A stretch of DNA of 64,000 nucleotides. Source: Dietzia cinnamea NBRC 102147. GTDB lineage: Bacteria > Actinomycetota > Actinomycetes > Mycobacteriales > Mycobacteriaceae. The stretch lies in NCBI RefSeq assembly GCF_001571065.1, contig NZ_BCSW01000014.1:1-64000 (forward strand), given 5' to 3'. The position numbers and the translations under genes were made by a program. Numbering within the stretch: position 1 is the stretch's first letter; each line of letters opens with the position of its first letter. This document shows positions 44,340-53,717 of the stretch, one piece after another. The notes under the pieces are model-generated. The model searched no databases, was not told the origin of the DNA, and worked only from the letters and a program-made list of their open reading frames with translations.

Positions 44340-47234
44340 ATGGCCGACACCACCCAGTCCGACCAGCGCCCGACCGAGCAGCGTCCGACCGAGCCGCCGA
44401 GCGCAGACCAGCCCGGCGTCGATCAGCCGGCACCCGACGGCGTCGATCCGCTCGAGGACGCCGTCCGCCCCCTGCGCGACGACGTCCGGTTCCTCGGCGC
44501 CCTGCTCGGGGACACCGTGCGCGAGCAGGCCGGCCAGCGGATATTCGACCTGGTGGAGACCGCGCGGCGCACCGCGTTCGCCGTCCGCCGCTCGGAGGCC
44601 GACCGCGACGAGGTCGCCGCCCTGTTCACCGACGTGCCCGCCGCCGACGTCATTCCTGTGATCAGGGCGTTCTCCCTATTCGCGCTTCTGGCCAACGTGG
44701 CCGAGGACCTCCACCAGGAGCGGCGTCGCCGTCTCCACACGGCCGCCGGTTCGCCGCCGCCCGACGGGGATCTCGAGGCCACCTGGGCTCGCCTCGCGAA
44801 GACCGAGCCGGACGCCGACAAACTCGAGACTGTCCGGACCACCGCCCGGGTGGTTCCCGTCCTCACCGCACACCCCACCGAGACGCGCCGCCGGTCGGTC
44901 TTCGAGATCACCCGCCGCGTGCTCGACCTCATGCGCCGCCGCGACGCGCTGCGGACCGGGCCACAGGACCGCGTCACCGACGCCGAGCTCGCCGAGGTCG
45001 AGACCGACATCCGCCGCCAGGTGCTCACCCTGTGGCAGACCGCGATCATCCGCAGCCAGCGCCCCCGCATCGAGGACGAGGTCCTGGGCGGCCTGCAGTA
45101 TCACGAGGCCACGCTCATGGACGTGATCCCGCCGCTCAACGCCGAGATCGCCGAGCGCCTGGGCGGCGGAGACCGGCCCGTCGTCCGCCCCGGCTCCTGG
45201 ATCGGCGGCGACCGTGACGGCAACCCGTACGTCACCGGCGACGTCGTCCGATTCGCCACCGAACAGGCCGCCGCGCTGCTGCACCAGCACTACGCCCACC
45301 AACTGCGGATGCTCGAGCGCGAACTGCCCCTGTCGCGGCGTGTCGTGGGCGTGCCCACCGAGCTGCGCGACCTCGCGGACTCCCTCGGGGAGGAGGAGGG
45401 CGAGCTCAGCGCCGCGCGGAAGGACGTGCCCTTCCGCCGCGCCGTGAGAGTGGTCCGACGCCGCCTCGCCGCGCGGGGGACCACCTCGTCGTCGCCCCGG
45501 GCGGGGGGACACGGCGGCGGTGACGACGACGAGGTCGCCACCGCCGAGCCGTACGCCTCCCCCGGTGAGATGCTCGCCGATCTGGAGGTCATCGACGCGG
45601 CTCTCGGGGAGTGCGGGGCCGAGATGCTTCGGGCGCCGAGATTGCGTGACCTGCGGTGGGCGGTGCGCACGTTCGGATTCCACCTGCAGGCCCTGGACAT
45701 GCGGCAGAACTCGGAATCGCACGAGGAGGTGCTCACCGAACTGTTCGCGAAGGCCGGCGTGAGCGAGGACTACTCGGCGCTCGACGAGAACGCGCGCGTG
45801 GAGCTGCTGCTGCGCGAGCTCTCGCACGACCGGCCGCTGCTCGGGCCGCGCGCGGAGCTCTCCGAGCTGGCGGAGAAGGAACTCGGGGTGCTGCGGGCGG
45901 CCGCCGCGGCCGTGGACCTGCTGGGCGCGGACGTGGTGCCGCACTACATCGTGTCGATGTGCGGGTCCGTGTCCGACCTGCTCGAACCGGCCGTGCTCCT
46001 GCGCGAGGTGGGACTGTTCTCCGGCGACCCGGCCGAGCCGCGGTCGAGCGTGCGGCTCATCCCGCTGCTGGAGACGATCGACGACCTCGCCGCCGGGCCG
46101 GGCATCCTCGACGCGGCCCTGGCGATCCCGCAGTTCCGCGCGCTCATCCGCGCACAGGGGGACGTGCTCGAAGTGATGCTCGGCTACTCGGACTCCAACA
46201 AGGACGGCGGCTACCTGGCCGCGAACTGGGCGCTATACCAGGCCGAACGCGACCTCGTGGAGGCCGCCGACCGCGCCGGCGTGCACCTGCGGTACTTCCA
46301 CGGTCGCGGTGGCGCGGTCGGCCGCGGGGGCGGCAACTCCTACGAGGCGATCCTCGCCCAGCCGCCGGGCGCCGTGCAGGGCGCGCTGCGGATCACCGAG
46401 CAGGGCGAGGTCATCTCCGCCAAGTACTCCGAGCCGCGGCGGGCGCGGCGCAACCTCGAGGCGCTGGTCGCGGCGACGCTCGAGGCGTCCCTGCTCGACG
46501 TCGAGGGCCTCGGCGACCGCGCTGAGGAGGCCTACGGCGTGATGGCCGAGCTCGCGACGCTCGGCCGGGAGGCGTACGGGTCGCTCGTGCACTCCGACCC
46601 GGGGTTCATCGAGTACTTCACCACCTCCACGCCGGTCGCGGAGATCGGCGAGCTCAACATCGGCTCGCGGCCGTCCTCGCGGAAGCAGACGTCGTCGGTC
46701 GAGGACCTGCGGGCGATCCCGTGGGTGCTGTCGTGGTCGCAGTCGCGGGTCATGCTGCCCGGCTGGTTCGGCGTGGGCACCGCGCTGCGGACGTGGATCC
46801 ACGAGCGCGGCGAGGACGCGGCCGACGAGCGCCTGGCCACGCTGCGGCGGCTGTACGACGACTGGCCGTTCCTGCGCACGACACTGTCCAATATGGCGCA
46901 GGTGATGGCCAAGGCGGACATGGGGTTAGCTGGCCGCTACGCCGAACTCGTGCCCGACGCGGAGGTGGGTCGGCGGATCCACGGGGTGATCGCCGACGAG
47001 TTCGAGCTCACCCGCGAGATGCTGCTGGCGATCACCGGGCAGGAGACGCTCCTCGACGACAACCCGGCGCTCGCCCGCTCGGTCCGCAACCGCTTCCCCT
47101 ACCTCGAGCCGCTCAACGTGCTGCAGGTCGAGCTGCTGCGCCGATACCGCGCGGGCGACGAGGACCCGGCCGTGCGCACCGGTATCCAGCTGACGATGAA
47201 CGGCCTGGCGACGGCCCTGCGCAACTCGGGTTAG
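44340..47234 (+). CDS. ppc: phosphoenolpyruvate carboxylase
   Basis: A 964-residue enzyme making oxaloacetate from PEP and bicarbonate, the anaplerotic entry to the TCA cycle. Active-site blocks are [13 protein letters not shown] (catalytic His), [32 protein letters not shown] and [13 protein letters not shown], ending in the conserved [13 protein letters not shown] 35-residue Pro/Gln/Thr-rich N-terminal extension and a disordered insert near 385 ([18 protein letters not shown]) are species features. The stop codon lies in a 15-bp tandem repeat. Confidence 0.97.
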   Translation: MADTTQSDQRPTEQRPTEPPSADQPGVDQPAPDGVDPLEDAVRPLRDDVRFLGALLGDTVREQAGQRIFDLVETARRTAFAVRRSEADRDEVAALFTDVPAADVIPVIRAFSLFALLANVAEDLHQERRRRLHTAAGSPPPDGDLEATWARLAKTEPDADKLETVRTTARVVPVLTAHPTETRRRSVFEITRRVLDLMRRRDALRTGPQDRVTDAELAEVETDIRRQVLTLWQTAIIRSQRPRIEDEVLGGLQYHEATLMDVIPPLNAEIAERLGGGDRPVVRPGSWIGGDRDGNPYVTGDVVRFATEQAAALLHQHYAHQLRMLERELPLSRRVVGVPTELRDLADSLGEEEGELSAARKDVPFRRAVRVVRRRLAARGTTSSSPRAGGHGGGDDDEVATAEPYASPGEMLADLEVIDAALGECGAEMLRAPRLRDLRWAVRTFGFHLQALDMRQNSESHEEVLTELFAKAGVSEDYSALDENARVELLLRELSHDRPLLGPRAELSELAEKELGVLRAAAAAVDLLGADVVPHYIVSMCGSVSDLLEPAVLLREVGLFSGDPAEPRSSVRLIPLLETIDDLAAGPGILDAALAIPQFRALIRAQGDVLEVMLGYSDSNKDGGYLAANWALYQAERDLVEAADRAGVHLRYFHGRGGAVGRGGGNSYEAILAQPPGAVQGALRITEQGEVISAKYSEPRRARRNLEALVAATLEASLLDVEGLGDRAEEAYGVMAELATLGREAYGSLVHSDPGFIEYFTTSTPVAEIGELNIGSRPSSRKQTSSVEDLRAIPWVLSWSQSRVMLPGWFGVGTALRTWIHERGEDAADERLATLRRLYDDWPFLRTTLSNMAQVMAKADMGLAGRYAELVPDAEVGRRIHGVIADEFELTREMLLAITGQETLLDDNPALARSVRNRFPYLEPLNVLQVELLRRYRAGDEDPAVRTGIQLTMNGLATALRNSG

Positions 47235-47264
47235 CGGAACTCGGGTTAGCGGAACTCGGACTAG
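47223..47264. repeat. 15-bp tandem repeat over the ppc stop codon
   Basis: The unit AACTCGGGTTAGCGG occurs twice exactly (47223-47237, 47238-47252) and a third time in part (47253-47264). The first copy contains the last codons and TAG stop of ppc, so the gene end has been duplicated in tandem, giving spare stop codons. Confidence 0.85.
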
Positions 47265-47276
47265 TAGAGCCGGCAG

Positions 47277-48458
47277 CTAGCGGAGGCGGCGGGCCGTGAC
47301 CGGGATGAGCAGGGCGCACACCACCGCGAGCCCCGCGATCCACGGGCCCGGCCCGCCGAAGCGGGACAGCTCGGCGAGGAAGTACGGCGTGCCCATGCCG
47401 AGGTACGCCAGAACGTAGAACACGGCGACGAGACCGGCGTGGTCGCGGGGACCCGACTGGAGCTCCACCTCGACCAGACCCGCCACGAGCAGGGTGCCGT
47501 AGCCGATGCCCAGCAGGACCGCGACGGGCACGAGCCACAGCGCCCGGCCGGGCAGGTCCGGGGAGGCCACCAGGATCGCGCCGGCCGCCATGCCCGCGCA
47601 CGCCGACGCGAGGCCGGCGATCGGCGGCCGGGACGGCACGGAGTTCGCGGCGAGGCGTCGGATGGCCGGCTGGATGAGCACGCCCGAGCCGAGGGTCACG
47701 CCCACCATGACGCCCGCGTACAGGGTGGGCCGGCCGCCGGCGTCGCCGCCGAGGAGGTCGGCGAGCACCGCGAACGACATGCTCGCGCAGCCGAACACGA
47801 GCGGGGCCCACGGCGCGACCCCCAGCAGGAACCTGCGCGAGACGGCGGTGGCGGGGATGAGCGGCGTCGACTCGGTGCCGCCGCGTGGCACGTAGGGGTC
47901 GGCGGCGTTCCAGGCCGCGACCAGCGCGACCGTGCCCAGGACGAGGTGCGGCAGATACGCCGAGAGCAGCGGCGCGGGGGCGAACTCGCCCACCACCCCG
48001 GCCGCGAGGCCGCTGAGCCCGAACCCGCCGGTCAGGGCGATCGCCGCGCGGCGGGCACCTGTGCCGGGCGGGGCGCCGGCGGACAGTTCACGCACCCACG
48101 CGCTGCCGGCGCCGAACGCCGCACCCGACGCGAGGCCGGCGAGGAACCGGCCGAGGTACAGCCACAGCTCATGCTGCGGGCCGAGGAGCATGGCCACGGT
48201 CGCGAGCAGCGAGAGCACCAGGACGGGCCGCATGAGGACGCGGCGGCCGTTGCGGTCCGACCACCGGCCGGCGACGAGCAGCGTGGGCAGCAGGCCGACG
48301 ATGTAGACGCTGAAGACCGCGGTGACGCCGGACTGCGAGAGCCCCTGCTCGGCGCGGTAGAGGTGCAGCAGCGGCGCGAACTGGTTGGCACCCCAGCCCA
48401 CCGCGAACACCGCGAGGGCGGCGGGCACCCAGCTGCGGCGGTCGACCGGAGAATCCAT
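47277..48458 (-). CDS. MFS transporter
   Basis: A 393-residue major-facilitator protein with about twelve helices. The motif-A-like loop VAGRWSDRNGRRVLMRP lies between helices 2 and 3. It resembles drug/metabolite exporters (DHA1 or CynX-like); the substrate is unknown. ATG 48458 is preferred to TTG 48467. Its stop lies 42 bases from the ppc stop. Confidence 0.85.
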   Translation of the reverse strand: MDSPVDRRSWVPAALAVFAVGWGANQFAPLLHLYRAEQGLSQSGVTAVFSVYIVGLLPTLLVAGRWSDRNGRRVLMRPVLVLSLLATVAMLLGPQHELWLYLGRFLAGLASGAAFGAGSAWVRELSAGAPPGTGARRAAIALTGGFGLSGLAAGVVGEFAPAPLLSAYLPHLVLGTVALVAAWNAADPYVPRGGTESTPLIPATAVSRRFLLGVAPWAPLVFGCASMSFAVLADLLGGDAGGRPTLYAGVMVGVTLGSGVLIQPAIRRLAANSVPSRPPIAGLASACAGMAAGAILVASPDLPGRALWLVPVAVLLGIGYGTLLVAGLVEVELQSGPRDHAGLVAVFYVLAYLGMGTPYFLAELSRFGGPGPWIAGLAVVCALLIPVTARRLR

Positions 48459-48482
48459 GAGCAGCAACCTAACCCGCGGGTC

Positions 48483-49187
48483 TCAGACGAGCGCGGCGAT
48501 GACGAACGCCACCCCCACCGCCACGAACAGCGCGCTGGCCACGAGGTCGACCCACGGCAGCAGCCGCCCGACCCGCTCGTTGACCGCCCGGTGCGAGGCG
48601 ACCACTGCGAGCCCGGCGAACCACGCGAGCGCCACCGCGAGCATCCCCGCCACGAGCGCCACCGACCACGCCACCGAGACCTCGTCGCGCAGGAACGGCG
48701 TGAGCACGGCGCCGAAGAACACCAGGGCCTTGGGATTGGCGAGGTTCGTGGCCAGGCCGCGCGCGACGTCGCGCCGCACCAGATCCGCTACTCCGAGTCG
48801 GGATCCGCTACTCCTATCGCGGTAGCGGATCCGGGCTCCGGGTAGCGGATTCTGCGGGGCGGGAGCGGTGCGGGCGGGCGGGGCGGGGGGTGCGCTGCGG
48901 GAGCGCCACCACGCGCGCAGGCCGAGAACGCCGAGGCTGGCGAGCAGGAGCCCGCCGGCGACCTGGAGCACCGTCATGACCTGCGGGTACACGCGCACGA
49001 GCGTGGCGACGCCGGCGAACGCGGCCCCGAGCCACACCGTCAGCCCGGCGACGATCCCCAGCGCGGTGGCGACGCCGTGCCGCCGCCCGGCGAGGGCGCG
49101 TTGGAGGACGACGACGACGTCGGGTCCCGGCGAGACGACCGCGATCGCCCACACCCCGAACAGTCCGAGGAGCTGCGCCGCGGTCAC
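48483..49187 (-). CDS. LysE-family exporter with repeat-bearing central loop
   Basis: A 234-residue LysE/RhtB-type exporter with about six helices. Family signatures are VVSPGPDVVVVLQRALAGRRHGVATALG near the N terminus and NLANPKALVFFGAVLTPFL after the loop. The central loop between helices 3 and 4 is unusually long (about 50 residues) and its DNA contains a four-copy repeat (48782-48850). GTG 49187 overlaps the ogt stop by four bases, making this the last gene of the sigma factor-ogt operon. Confidence 0.83.
   Translation of the reverse strand: MTAAQLLGLFGVWAIAVVSPGPDVVVVLQRALAGRRHGVATALGIVAGLTVWLGAAFAGVATLVRVYPQVMTVLQVAGGLLLASLGVLGLRAWWRSRSAPPAPPARTAPAPQNPLPGARIRYRDRSSGSRLGVADLVRRDVARGLATNLANPKALVFFGAVLTPFLRDEVSVAWSVALVAGMLAVALAWFAGLAVVASHRAVNERVGRLLPWVDLVASALFVAVGVAFVIAALV
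48782..48850. repeat. four-copy direct and inverted repeat inside the LysE gene
   Basis: GATCCGCTACTCC occurs at 48782-48794 and 48802-48814. Its reverse complement core GGTAGCGGAT occurs at 48821-48830 and 48841-48850. Both pairs have a 20-base period. The array can fold into a long cruciform, and the reading frame stays open through it. Confidence 0.85.
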
Positions 49188-49804
49188 GCCGCCGATTCCA
49201 TCGCGAGGAGCCGCTGCTTGGCCGCGAGCCCGCCGCGGTACCCGCCGAGCCCACCGTCGGATCGGAGGATCCGGTGACACGGCCACACCAGCGGGAGCGG
49301 GTTCGTGGCGCAGGCCGTGCCCACCGCGCGGACCGCGCCAGGTCGGTCGAGGGCGGCGGCGATCTCCCGGTAGGTCGCGGTGCGTCCGTAGCCCACGCGG
49401 GCCAGATGTTGCTGGACCTCGCCGCGGAAGCCCGTCGCGAGGCGGGTGTCGAGGGGCAGGTCGAAGTCGCGGCGGTCGCCGGCGAGGTACTGCCCGATCT
49501 GGGCGGCGGCCGCGTCGAGGACCGGCGAGTCTCCTTCCGCCCGCAGGACGCGCGGGCCGATGCGGGTGGCGAGGGTCTCCAGTACCGCGTCGGCGTCCTC
49601 CACTTCGAACGCCACGTACGCCAGGCCGACCGGGGTCGCGGCCAGGAGCAGGCCCCCGATGGGCGAGTCGACGGTCCGGTAGACGACGTCGGCCAGGCCC
49701 TCGCGCTCGGCGTCGCGGGCGAGGCGGTCGCGGAGCCGGCCGGTGTCGGCGGGCGCGGCCCGCAGCGTGGCGATCGCGGGGTCGGTCGTAGCGTGTTCGG
49801 TCAT
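49184..49804 (-). CDS. ogt: methylated-DNA--protein-cysteine methyltransferase
   Basis: A 206-residue suicide repair enzyme removing O6-methylguanine. The acceptor motif is VWPCHRIL with the active Cys, preceded by the DNA-binding helix region YGRTATYREIAAALDRPGAVRAVGTACATNPLP. An N-terminal extension of about 35 residues is not conserved. It overlaps both neighbours (ATGA with the sigma factor, GTGA with LysE), so the three are translated as a unit. Confidence 0.93.
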   Translation of the reverse strand: MTEHATTDPAIATLRAAPADTGRLRDRLARDAEREGLADVVYRTVDSPIGGLLLAATPVGLAYVAFEVEDADAVLETLATRIGPRVLRAEGDSPVLDAAAAQIGQYLAGDRRDFDLPLDTRLATGFRGEVQQHLARVGYGRTATYREIAAALDRPGAVRAVGTACATNPLPLVWPCHRILRSDGGLGGYRGGLAAKQRLLAMESAA

Positions 49805-50400
49805 GGCGCGACCTCCTGTGACTGCGGTTGGGGCTGCGGCTGGGCGTGGGTCTGGGTCTGGGTCTGGGTCTGGGTCTGGGTGAGTGTCCTGCGCAGGGCG
49901 GCGATCCCGTCGGCGGCAGCGCGCCGGGCCGCCGCCTCGGTGCCGCCCGCGAGCTCGGCGATCTCGGCATAGCGGAGACCGCCCAGGTACCGGTACGCCA
50001 CACAGACGCGCTGCCGGGTCGGCAGGGCGGCGACCGCGTCCCAGATGTGGGGGTCGACCTCGTCGTCGTCGACCCCGGGGGCTCCACCCGAGCCACCCGC
50101 GCGCGCACCCCCCGGTCCCGGGGCGCGGGCGTCGAGGACGTCGATGTCGTCGGCGGCGCCGGTCGGAACCGCGGCACGGGACGCGCGGCGGACCACGTCG
50201 ACCGCTCGGCGGTGGGCGACGCGGACGAGCCACGCCTCGACATCGGTGTCCTCGGGCAGCTCCGGCCACGCCCGCAACGCGGACAGGAACGTCTCCGACC
50301 ACGCGTCGTCGGCGTCCGGGCCGGGGCCCAGGACCGCGCGGCAGACCCGCAGCACGGTGGCCCCGTGCCGGTCGACCGCGGCGTCGAACGCTGCCCTCAT
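49801..50400 (-). CDS. ECF-type sigma factor with TQ-repeat tail
   Basis: A 199-residue sigma-70-family protein. Region 2 is FDAAVDRHGATVLRVCRAVLG followed by DDAWSETFLSALRAWPEL; region 4 is VAALPTRQRVCVAYRYLGGLRYAEIAELAGGTEAAARRAAADG. The start is ATG 50400; longer frames upstream lack sense. After region 4 the protein ends in a low-complexity tail of TQ then QP dipeptides encoded by a hexanucleotide repeat. Pairing with ogt suggests control of a DNA-damage response, an inference from context. No anti-sigma factor is adjacent. Confidence 0.83.
   Translation of the reverse strand: MRAAFDAAVDRHGATVLRVCRAVLGPGPDADDAWSETFLSALRAWPELPEDTDVEAWLVRVAHRRAVDVVRRASRAAVPTGAADDIDVLDARAPGPGGARAGGSGGAPGVDDDEVDPHIWDAVAALPTRQRVCVAYRYLGGLRYAEIAELAGGTEAAARRAAADGIAALRRTLTQTQTQTQTQTHAQPQPQPQSQEVAP
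49851..49880. repeat. hexanucleotide microsatellite in the sigma-factor gene
   Basis: Five exact TCTGGG units in tandem (plus degenerate flanking units on both sides) encode the Thr-Gln repeats of the sigma factor tail on the minus strand. A six-base unit means copy changes keep the frame and only alter tail length. Confidence 0.9.
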
Positions 50401-50584
50401 GTGTGTAGATCCTGCCCTCGTCGGTGATCGCCGTCCCGCGCGGCCCGCCCCGCCCGGCCGGGCGGCGGGTGGCGGGCTTCGGTGAGTAGTCGCCCGGCGC
50501 CGCGGATTCGTGAGGTCATAGTGTTCCCAATCCGGCGCGGGGCTCGCATACTGGTGCTCACCGCCCGCTCCCGGGGGAGTTTCC

Positions 50585-51670
50585 ATGCTCGGTTCCCGTA
50601 CGCCCGCACGCCCCTCCGGCCGCCGCCCCGCGCGCGGATCCACACGCCGAACGGCGCGGTCGCGACTGGCCGGGGCGATGGCCGCCCTCGCGCTGGCGGT
50701 GCCGCTCGCCGCCGCGGTGGGGTCGGCGCAGGCCGCGGGTGACCTCGCGCCGCGGGCGCACGCGCAGTCTCCGCTCGACCAGCTCGGCCCCCTGGCAGGT
50801 CAGCTCGGCCCCCTGGCGGGTCAGCTCGGACCGCTCGCCGACCAGCTGCGTGACCTCGATCCCGCCGGGGAGCTCGGGCCGTACGTCACCGAGGCCCTGG
50901 GCGGCATCAACGGGCCGATCGGCGCGCCCGGGCCGCCCGCCGCGGTCGACGCGCCCGTGACGTGCCGACCCACGCCCGCGCGGCCGCGGCCGGTGATCCT
51001 CGTGCACGGCACCTTCGACAACGGCGCCAACACCCTGCCGCGGCTCGGCGAGCCGCTGCGTCGGCAGGGCTTCTGCGTGGTCGCCCCGACCCTCGGCGCC
51101 TACGCCGGCAACCCGGCCCGCGGCGGCCTCGACTCGATCGTCGCCGCGTCGGGTCCGCAGCTCGCCGGGGTGATCGACCACGTCCGCGCCGTGACCGGGG
51201 CGTCGCAGGTCGACCTGGTGGGCTACTCGCAGGGCGCCGCGATCGCCGGCTACACCACCAAGGTGCTGCGGCCCGGCGCCGTGGCGAACGTCGTCTCGGT
51301 GGGCGGCTACTGGGGCGCCGACAACAGCGGGCTCATCCCGCATCAGCTGCCGCGCGAGATCGCCGGCGTCGGCCTGTGGGCCGCCAACCTCCGGGGACTG
51401 GCCGAGCTGTCACCGGGCAGCCCCATGATCACCGCCTGGTACGGCCTCGACCGCACCCCGTTCCTGCCCGGCGTGGGCTATACGCTCATCGCCACGCGAG
51501 GCGACCACCTGCTGCCGCCCGAGCGCAGCTTCGTGCCCGGCCCGGGCGTGCGCTGGGTGGTCACCGAGGACGCGTGTGGCGGCGGGCCGAACTCGCACGG
51601 CGGGATGGTCGTCGACGGGCGGACGCACGCGCTCGTCGCCGGGGCGCTCGGCGGGGCCGGGGGCTGCTGA
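50585..51670 (+). CDS. secreted alpha/beta-hydrolase, triacylglycerol lipase type
   Basis: A 361-residue exported lipase/esterase. A long basic N-region with RR (TRRTARSRLAGAMAALALAVPLAAAVGSAQA) suggests Sec or Tat export. Three heptads of QLGPLAG type follow (DNA repeat 50780-50842). The hydrolase domain begins at PVILVHGTFDNGANT, has nucleophile motif GYSQG and a probable catalytic His in NSHGGM. Paired cysteines (VTCRP, GFCVV, EDACGG, GGC) suit disulfides. Substrates are probably glycerides. Confidence 0.86.
   Translation: MLGSRTPARPSGRRPARGSTRRTARSRLAGAMAALALAVPLAAAVGSAQAAGDLAPRAHAQSPLDQLGPLAGQLGPLAGQLGPLADQLRDLDPAGELGPYVTEALGGINGPIGAPGPPAAVDAPVTCRPTPARPRPVILVHGTFDNGANTLPRLGEPLRRQGFCVVAPTLGAYAGNPARGGLDSIVAASGPQLAGVIDHVRAVTGASQVDLVGYSQGAAIAGYTTKVLRPGAVANVVSVGGYWGADNSGLIPHQLPREIAGVGLWAANLRGLAELSPGSPMITAWYGLDRTPFLPGVGYTLIATRGDHLLPPERSFVPGPGVRWVVTEDACGGGPNSHGGMVVDGRTHALVAGALGGAGGC
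50780..50842. repeat. 21-bp tandem repeat in the lipase gene
   Basis: Three successive 21-base units (50780-50800, 50801-50821, 50822-50842), nearly identical in the first two, encode QLGPLAG heptads between signal peptide and catalytic domain. Confidence 0.85.
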
Positions 51671-51730
51671 ACGGAGCCGGAGCAGCTCAGGCCGTGCGCG
51701 CCGGCCAGCCGGCGACGGGCCACTGAGCGG

Positions 51731-52159
51731 TCAGCGGTGCTCGCGCGCGTAGTGCTGGTACAGGTCGTACGCGTGCCGCAGCCCGAGGCCCGGGTGGGAG
51801 ACGCGCAGGCGGCGCACGGCGTCGATCTCGCCCGACGATCCGCGGATCGCGGCGGCGACCTGCCCCGGCCGGATGGCCGCGGCGATGCGCCGCGAGCGCT
51901 CCTCGTTGCGCCCGCCCAACCACCAGCGGTGCGCGGCCGCGCCCAGCAGCAGCACCGCCATCGCGGCCCACAGCAGCACGTCCACCGCGCTCGCCGACCC
52001 CGAGAGCAGCAGGACCGCCGCGATCACCAGCGCTCCGACGCCGCCGGCCGCCGTGGCGACCACGTACGCGATCATCGCCCCACCCCGCGGACGGCTCAGA
52101 TGCTCGAACACCCTGTCGGCAGGCTCCGCCGTCGGATCCAACGGGCGGGGTGAGGTCAC
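51731..52159 (-). CDS. small two-helix membrane protein
   Basis: A 142-residue protein from GTG 52159, which overlaps the stop of the upstream thiamine-binding gene (GTGA). Two hydrophobic segments (AYVVATAAGGVGALVIAAVLLL and AVDVLLWAAMAVLLLGAAA, about 30-75) precede a basic cytoplasmic tail with RNEERSRRIAAAIRPGQVAAAIR. No family is recognised. Confidence 0.65.
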   Translation of the reverse strand: MTSPRPLDPTAEPADRVFEHLSRPRGGAMIAYVVATAAGGVGALVIAAVLLLSGSASAVDVLLWAAMAVLLLGAAAHRWWLGGRNEERSRRIAAAIRPGQVAAAIRGSSGEIDAVRRLRVSHPGLGLRHAYDLYQHYAREHR

Positions 52160-52530
52160 GAGCGGAACTCCTCGTCGTCGTCGGACACTCCCCCGCCGAG
52201 CGCGGCGCCGCCGCCGGACGCGGCGTCCCCACCCGCCAGGTGGCGCTCCACCCGGTCGACCTTCCCGCGCAGCTCGCCGGAGCGGCCCGGCCGCAGATCC
52301 GCCTTGAGCACCAGCGACACGCGCGGCGACACGGCCAGCACGGCGTCGGTCGCGGCGCGGATGACGGGCATGACCTCGTCCCACTCGCCCTCGATGGTCG
52401 TGAACATCGAGGTCGTCTCGTGCGGCAGGCCGGACTCGCGGACCACCCGGACCGCCTCGGCGACCGCCTTGCTCATGGACGCCGACTCGTCCGCGGTGGA
52501 CGTGGGGGCGACGGAGAAAGCGAACAACAT
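52156..52530 (-). CDS. thiamine-binding protein, MTH1187/YkoF-like (DUF77)
   Basis: A 124-residue protein. The first 95 residues form a Thiamine_BP (MTH1187) domain: MLFAFSVAPTS, SMSKAVAEAVRVVRESGL, TTSMFTTIEGEWDEVMPVIRAATDAV. A Gly/Ala/Asp-rich tail follows. These proteins bind thiamine or related pyrimidines in the cytoplasm; the role here is inferred. It is coupled to the following membrane protein gene. Confidence 0.82.
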   Translation of the reverse strand: MLFAFSVAPTSTADESASMSKAVAEAVRVVRESGLPHETTSMFTTIEGEWDEVMPVIRAATDAVLAVSPRVSLVLKADLRPGRSGELRGKVDRVERHLAGGDAASGGGAALGGGVSDDDEEFRS

Positions 52531-52592
52531 GGCATCACCGTAGACCCGCCGCGCCCGATCGTGCAGATTCCGGACGCCCGGCGATACCTACG

Positions 52593-53696
52593 TCACAGGC
52601 GCGAGACCGTCTGCGGCACACCCGGCGTGTACCCCGCCTCGGCGAGCAGCTCGCGCACGCGCGGGATGACCTTGCGGCCGTACAGGTCGATGCAGGTCAT
52701 GAGGTCGTCGTGCGGGGTGGGGCCGCTGGCGTACTTGAGGTCGAAGCGGTCCAGGCCCAGCGTGCGGACCGTGGTGGCGATCTTCTGCGCGACCGTCTCC
52801 GGCGAGCCGACGTACATGGCGCCCGAGCGGACCTCGCGGTGGAAGTCGGCCTCGGTCGCGTCGCCCCAGCCGCGCTCGCGGCCGATCTGGTTGCGGTTGA
52901 CGATCCAGTGGCGTGCGGACAGTGCGGCGGCCTTCGCGTCGGTCTCGGCGACGAAGCCGGGCGAGTGGACGGCGATCGGCAGGCGTGGCGCGTCCGTCCC
53001 CGCGAGCTGGGCGTTGGCCTCGCGGTACAGGTCGGCGAACGGTGCGAACCGCCCGGCGGGTCCGCCGATGATAGCCAGCATGAGCGGCATCCGGTAGCGG
53101 GCCGCGCGGACCACGGACTCCGGGCTGCCGCCCACCGCGATCCAGGCGCTCAGACCGCTGGCGGTCTTGGGGTAGACGTGCTGGTCGACCAGCGGCGGCC
53201 GCAGCTCGCCCGACCACGTCACCGGCCCCTCGGGCAGCAGCGCGGCGAACAGGTCCAGCTTCTCGCTGAACAGCTGCTCGTACTGGGACAGGTCGAAGCC
53301 GAACAGCGGGAACGACTCGGTGAAGGAGCCGCGACCCAGCACGACCTCCGCGCGGCCGTTGGACAGCGCGTCGATGGTGGCGAAGCGCTGGAAGACGCGG
53401 ATCGGGTCGTCGCTGGACAGGACGGTGACGGCCGAGCCGAGGGTGATGCGCTCGGTGCGCGTGGCGATGCCGGCCAGCACCACGTCGGGGGCGGAGACCG
53501 CGAAGTCGGGGCGGTGGTGCTCGCCGATCCCGATCGCGTCGACGCCCACCTGGTCGGCGAGGACGGCCTGCTCCACGACGTCGCGCAGGACCTGCGCGTG
53601 GTGGACGGGCCGGCCGCCCGAGTCGACGGTGGTGTCGCCGAACGTGTCGAGGCCGAAGGCGACGCGGGGCTGGGGTCCGGAGGCTGCGGTGCTCAT
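52593..53696 (-). CDS. LLM-class flavin-dependent oxidoreductase
   Basis: A 367-residue luciferase-like monooxygenase. Typical blocks are VEQAVLADQVGVDAIGIGEHHRPDFAVSAP, LGSAVTVLSSDDPIRVFQRFATIDALSNGRAEVVLGRGSF and VGSPETVAQKI. It would use reduced FMN or F420 for oxidation of an organic substrate. It is the nearest gene downstream of the two SDR genes (gap 21 bases) and could be part of the same catabolic operon. Confidence 0.88.
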   Translation of the reverse strand: MSTAASGPQPRVAFGLDTFGDTTVDSGGRPVHHAQVLRDVVEQAVLADQVGVDAIGIGEHHRPDFAVSAPDVVLAGIATRTERITLGSAVTVLSSDDPIRVFQRFATIDALSNGRAEVVLGRGSFTESFPLFGFDLSQYEQLFSEKLDLFAALLPEGPVTWSGELRPPLVDQHVYPKTASGLSAWIAVGGSPESVVRAARYRMPLMLAIIGGPAGRFAPFADLYREANAQLAGTDAPRLPIAVHSPGFVAETDAKAAALSARHWIVNRNQIGRERGWGDATEADFHREVRSGAMYVGSPETVAQKIATTVRTLGLDRFDLKYASGPTPHDDLMTCIDLYGRKVIPRVRELLAEAGYTPGVPQTVSRL

Positions 53697-53717
53697 GCCC
53701 CAAGCATAGTTGATCCG

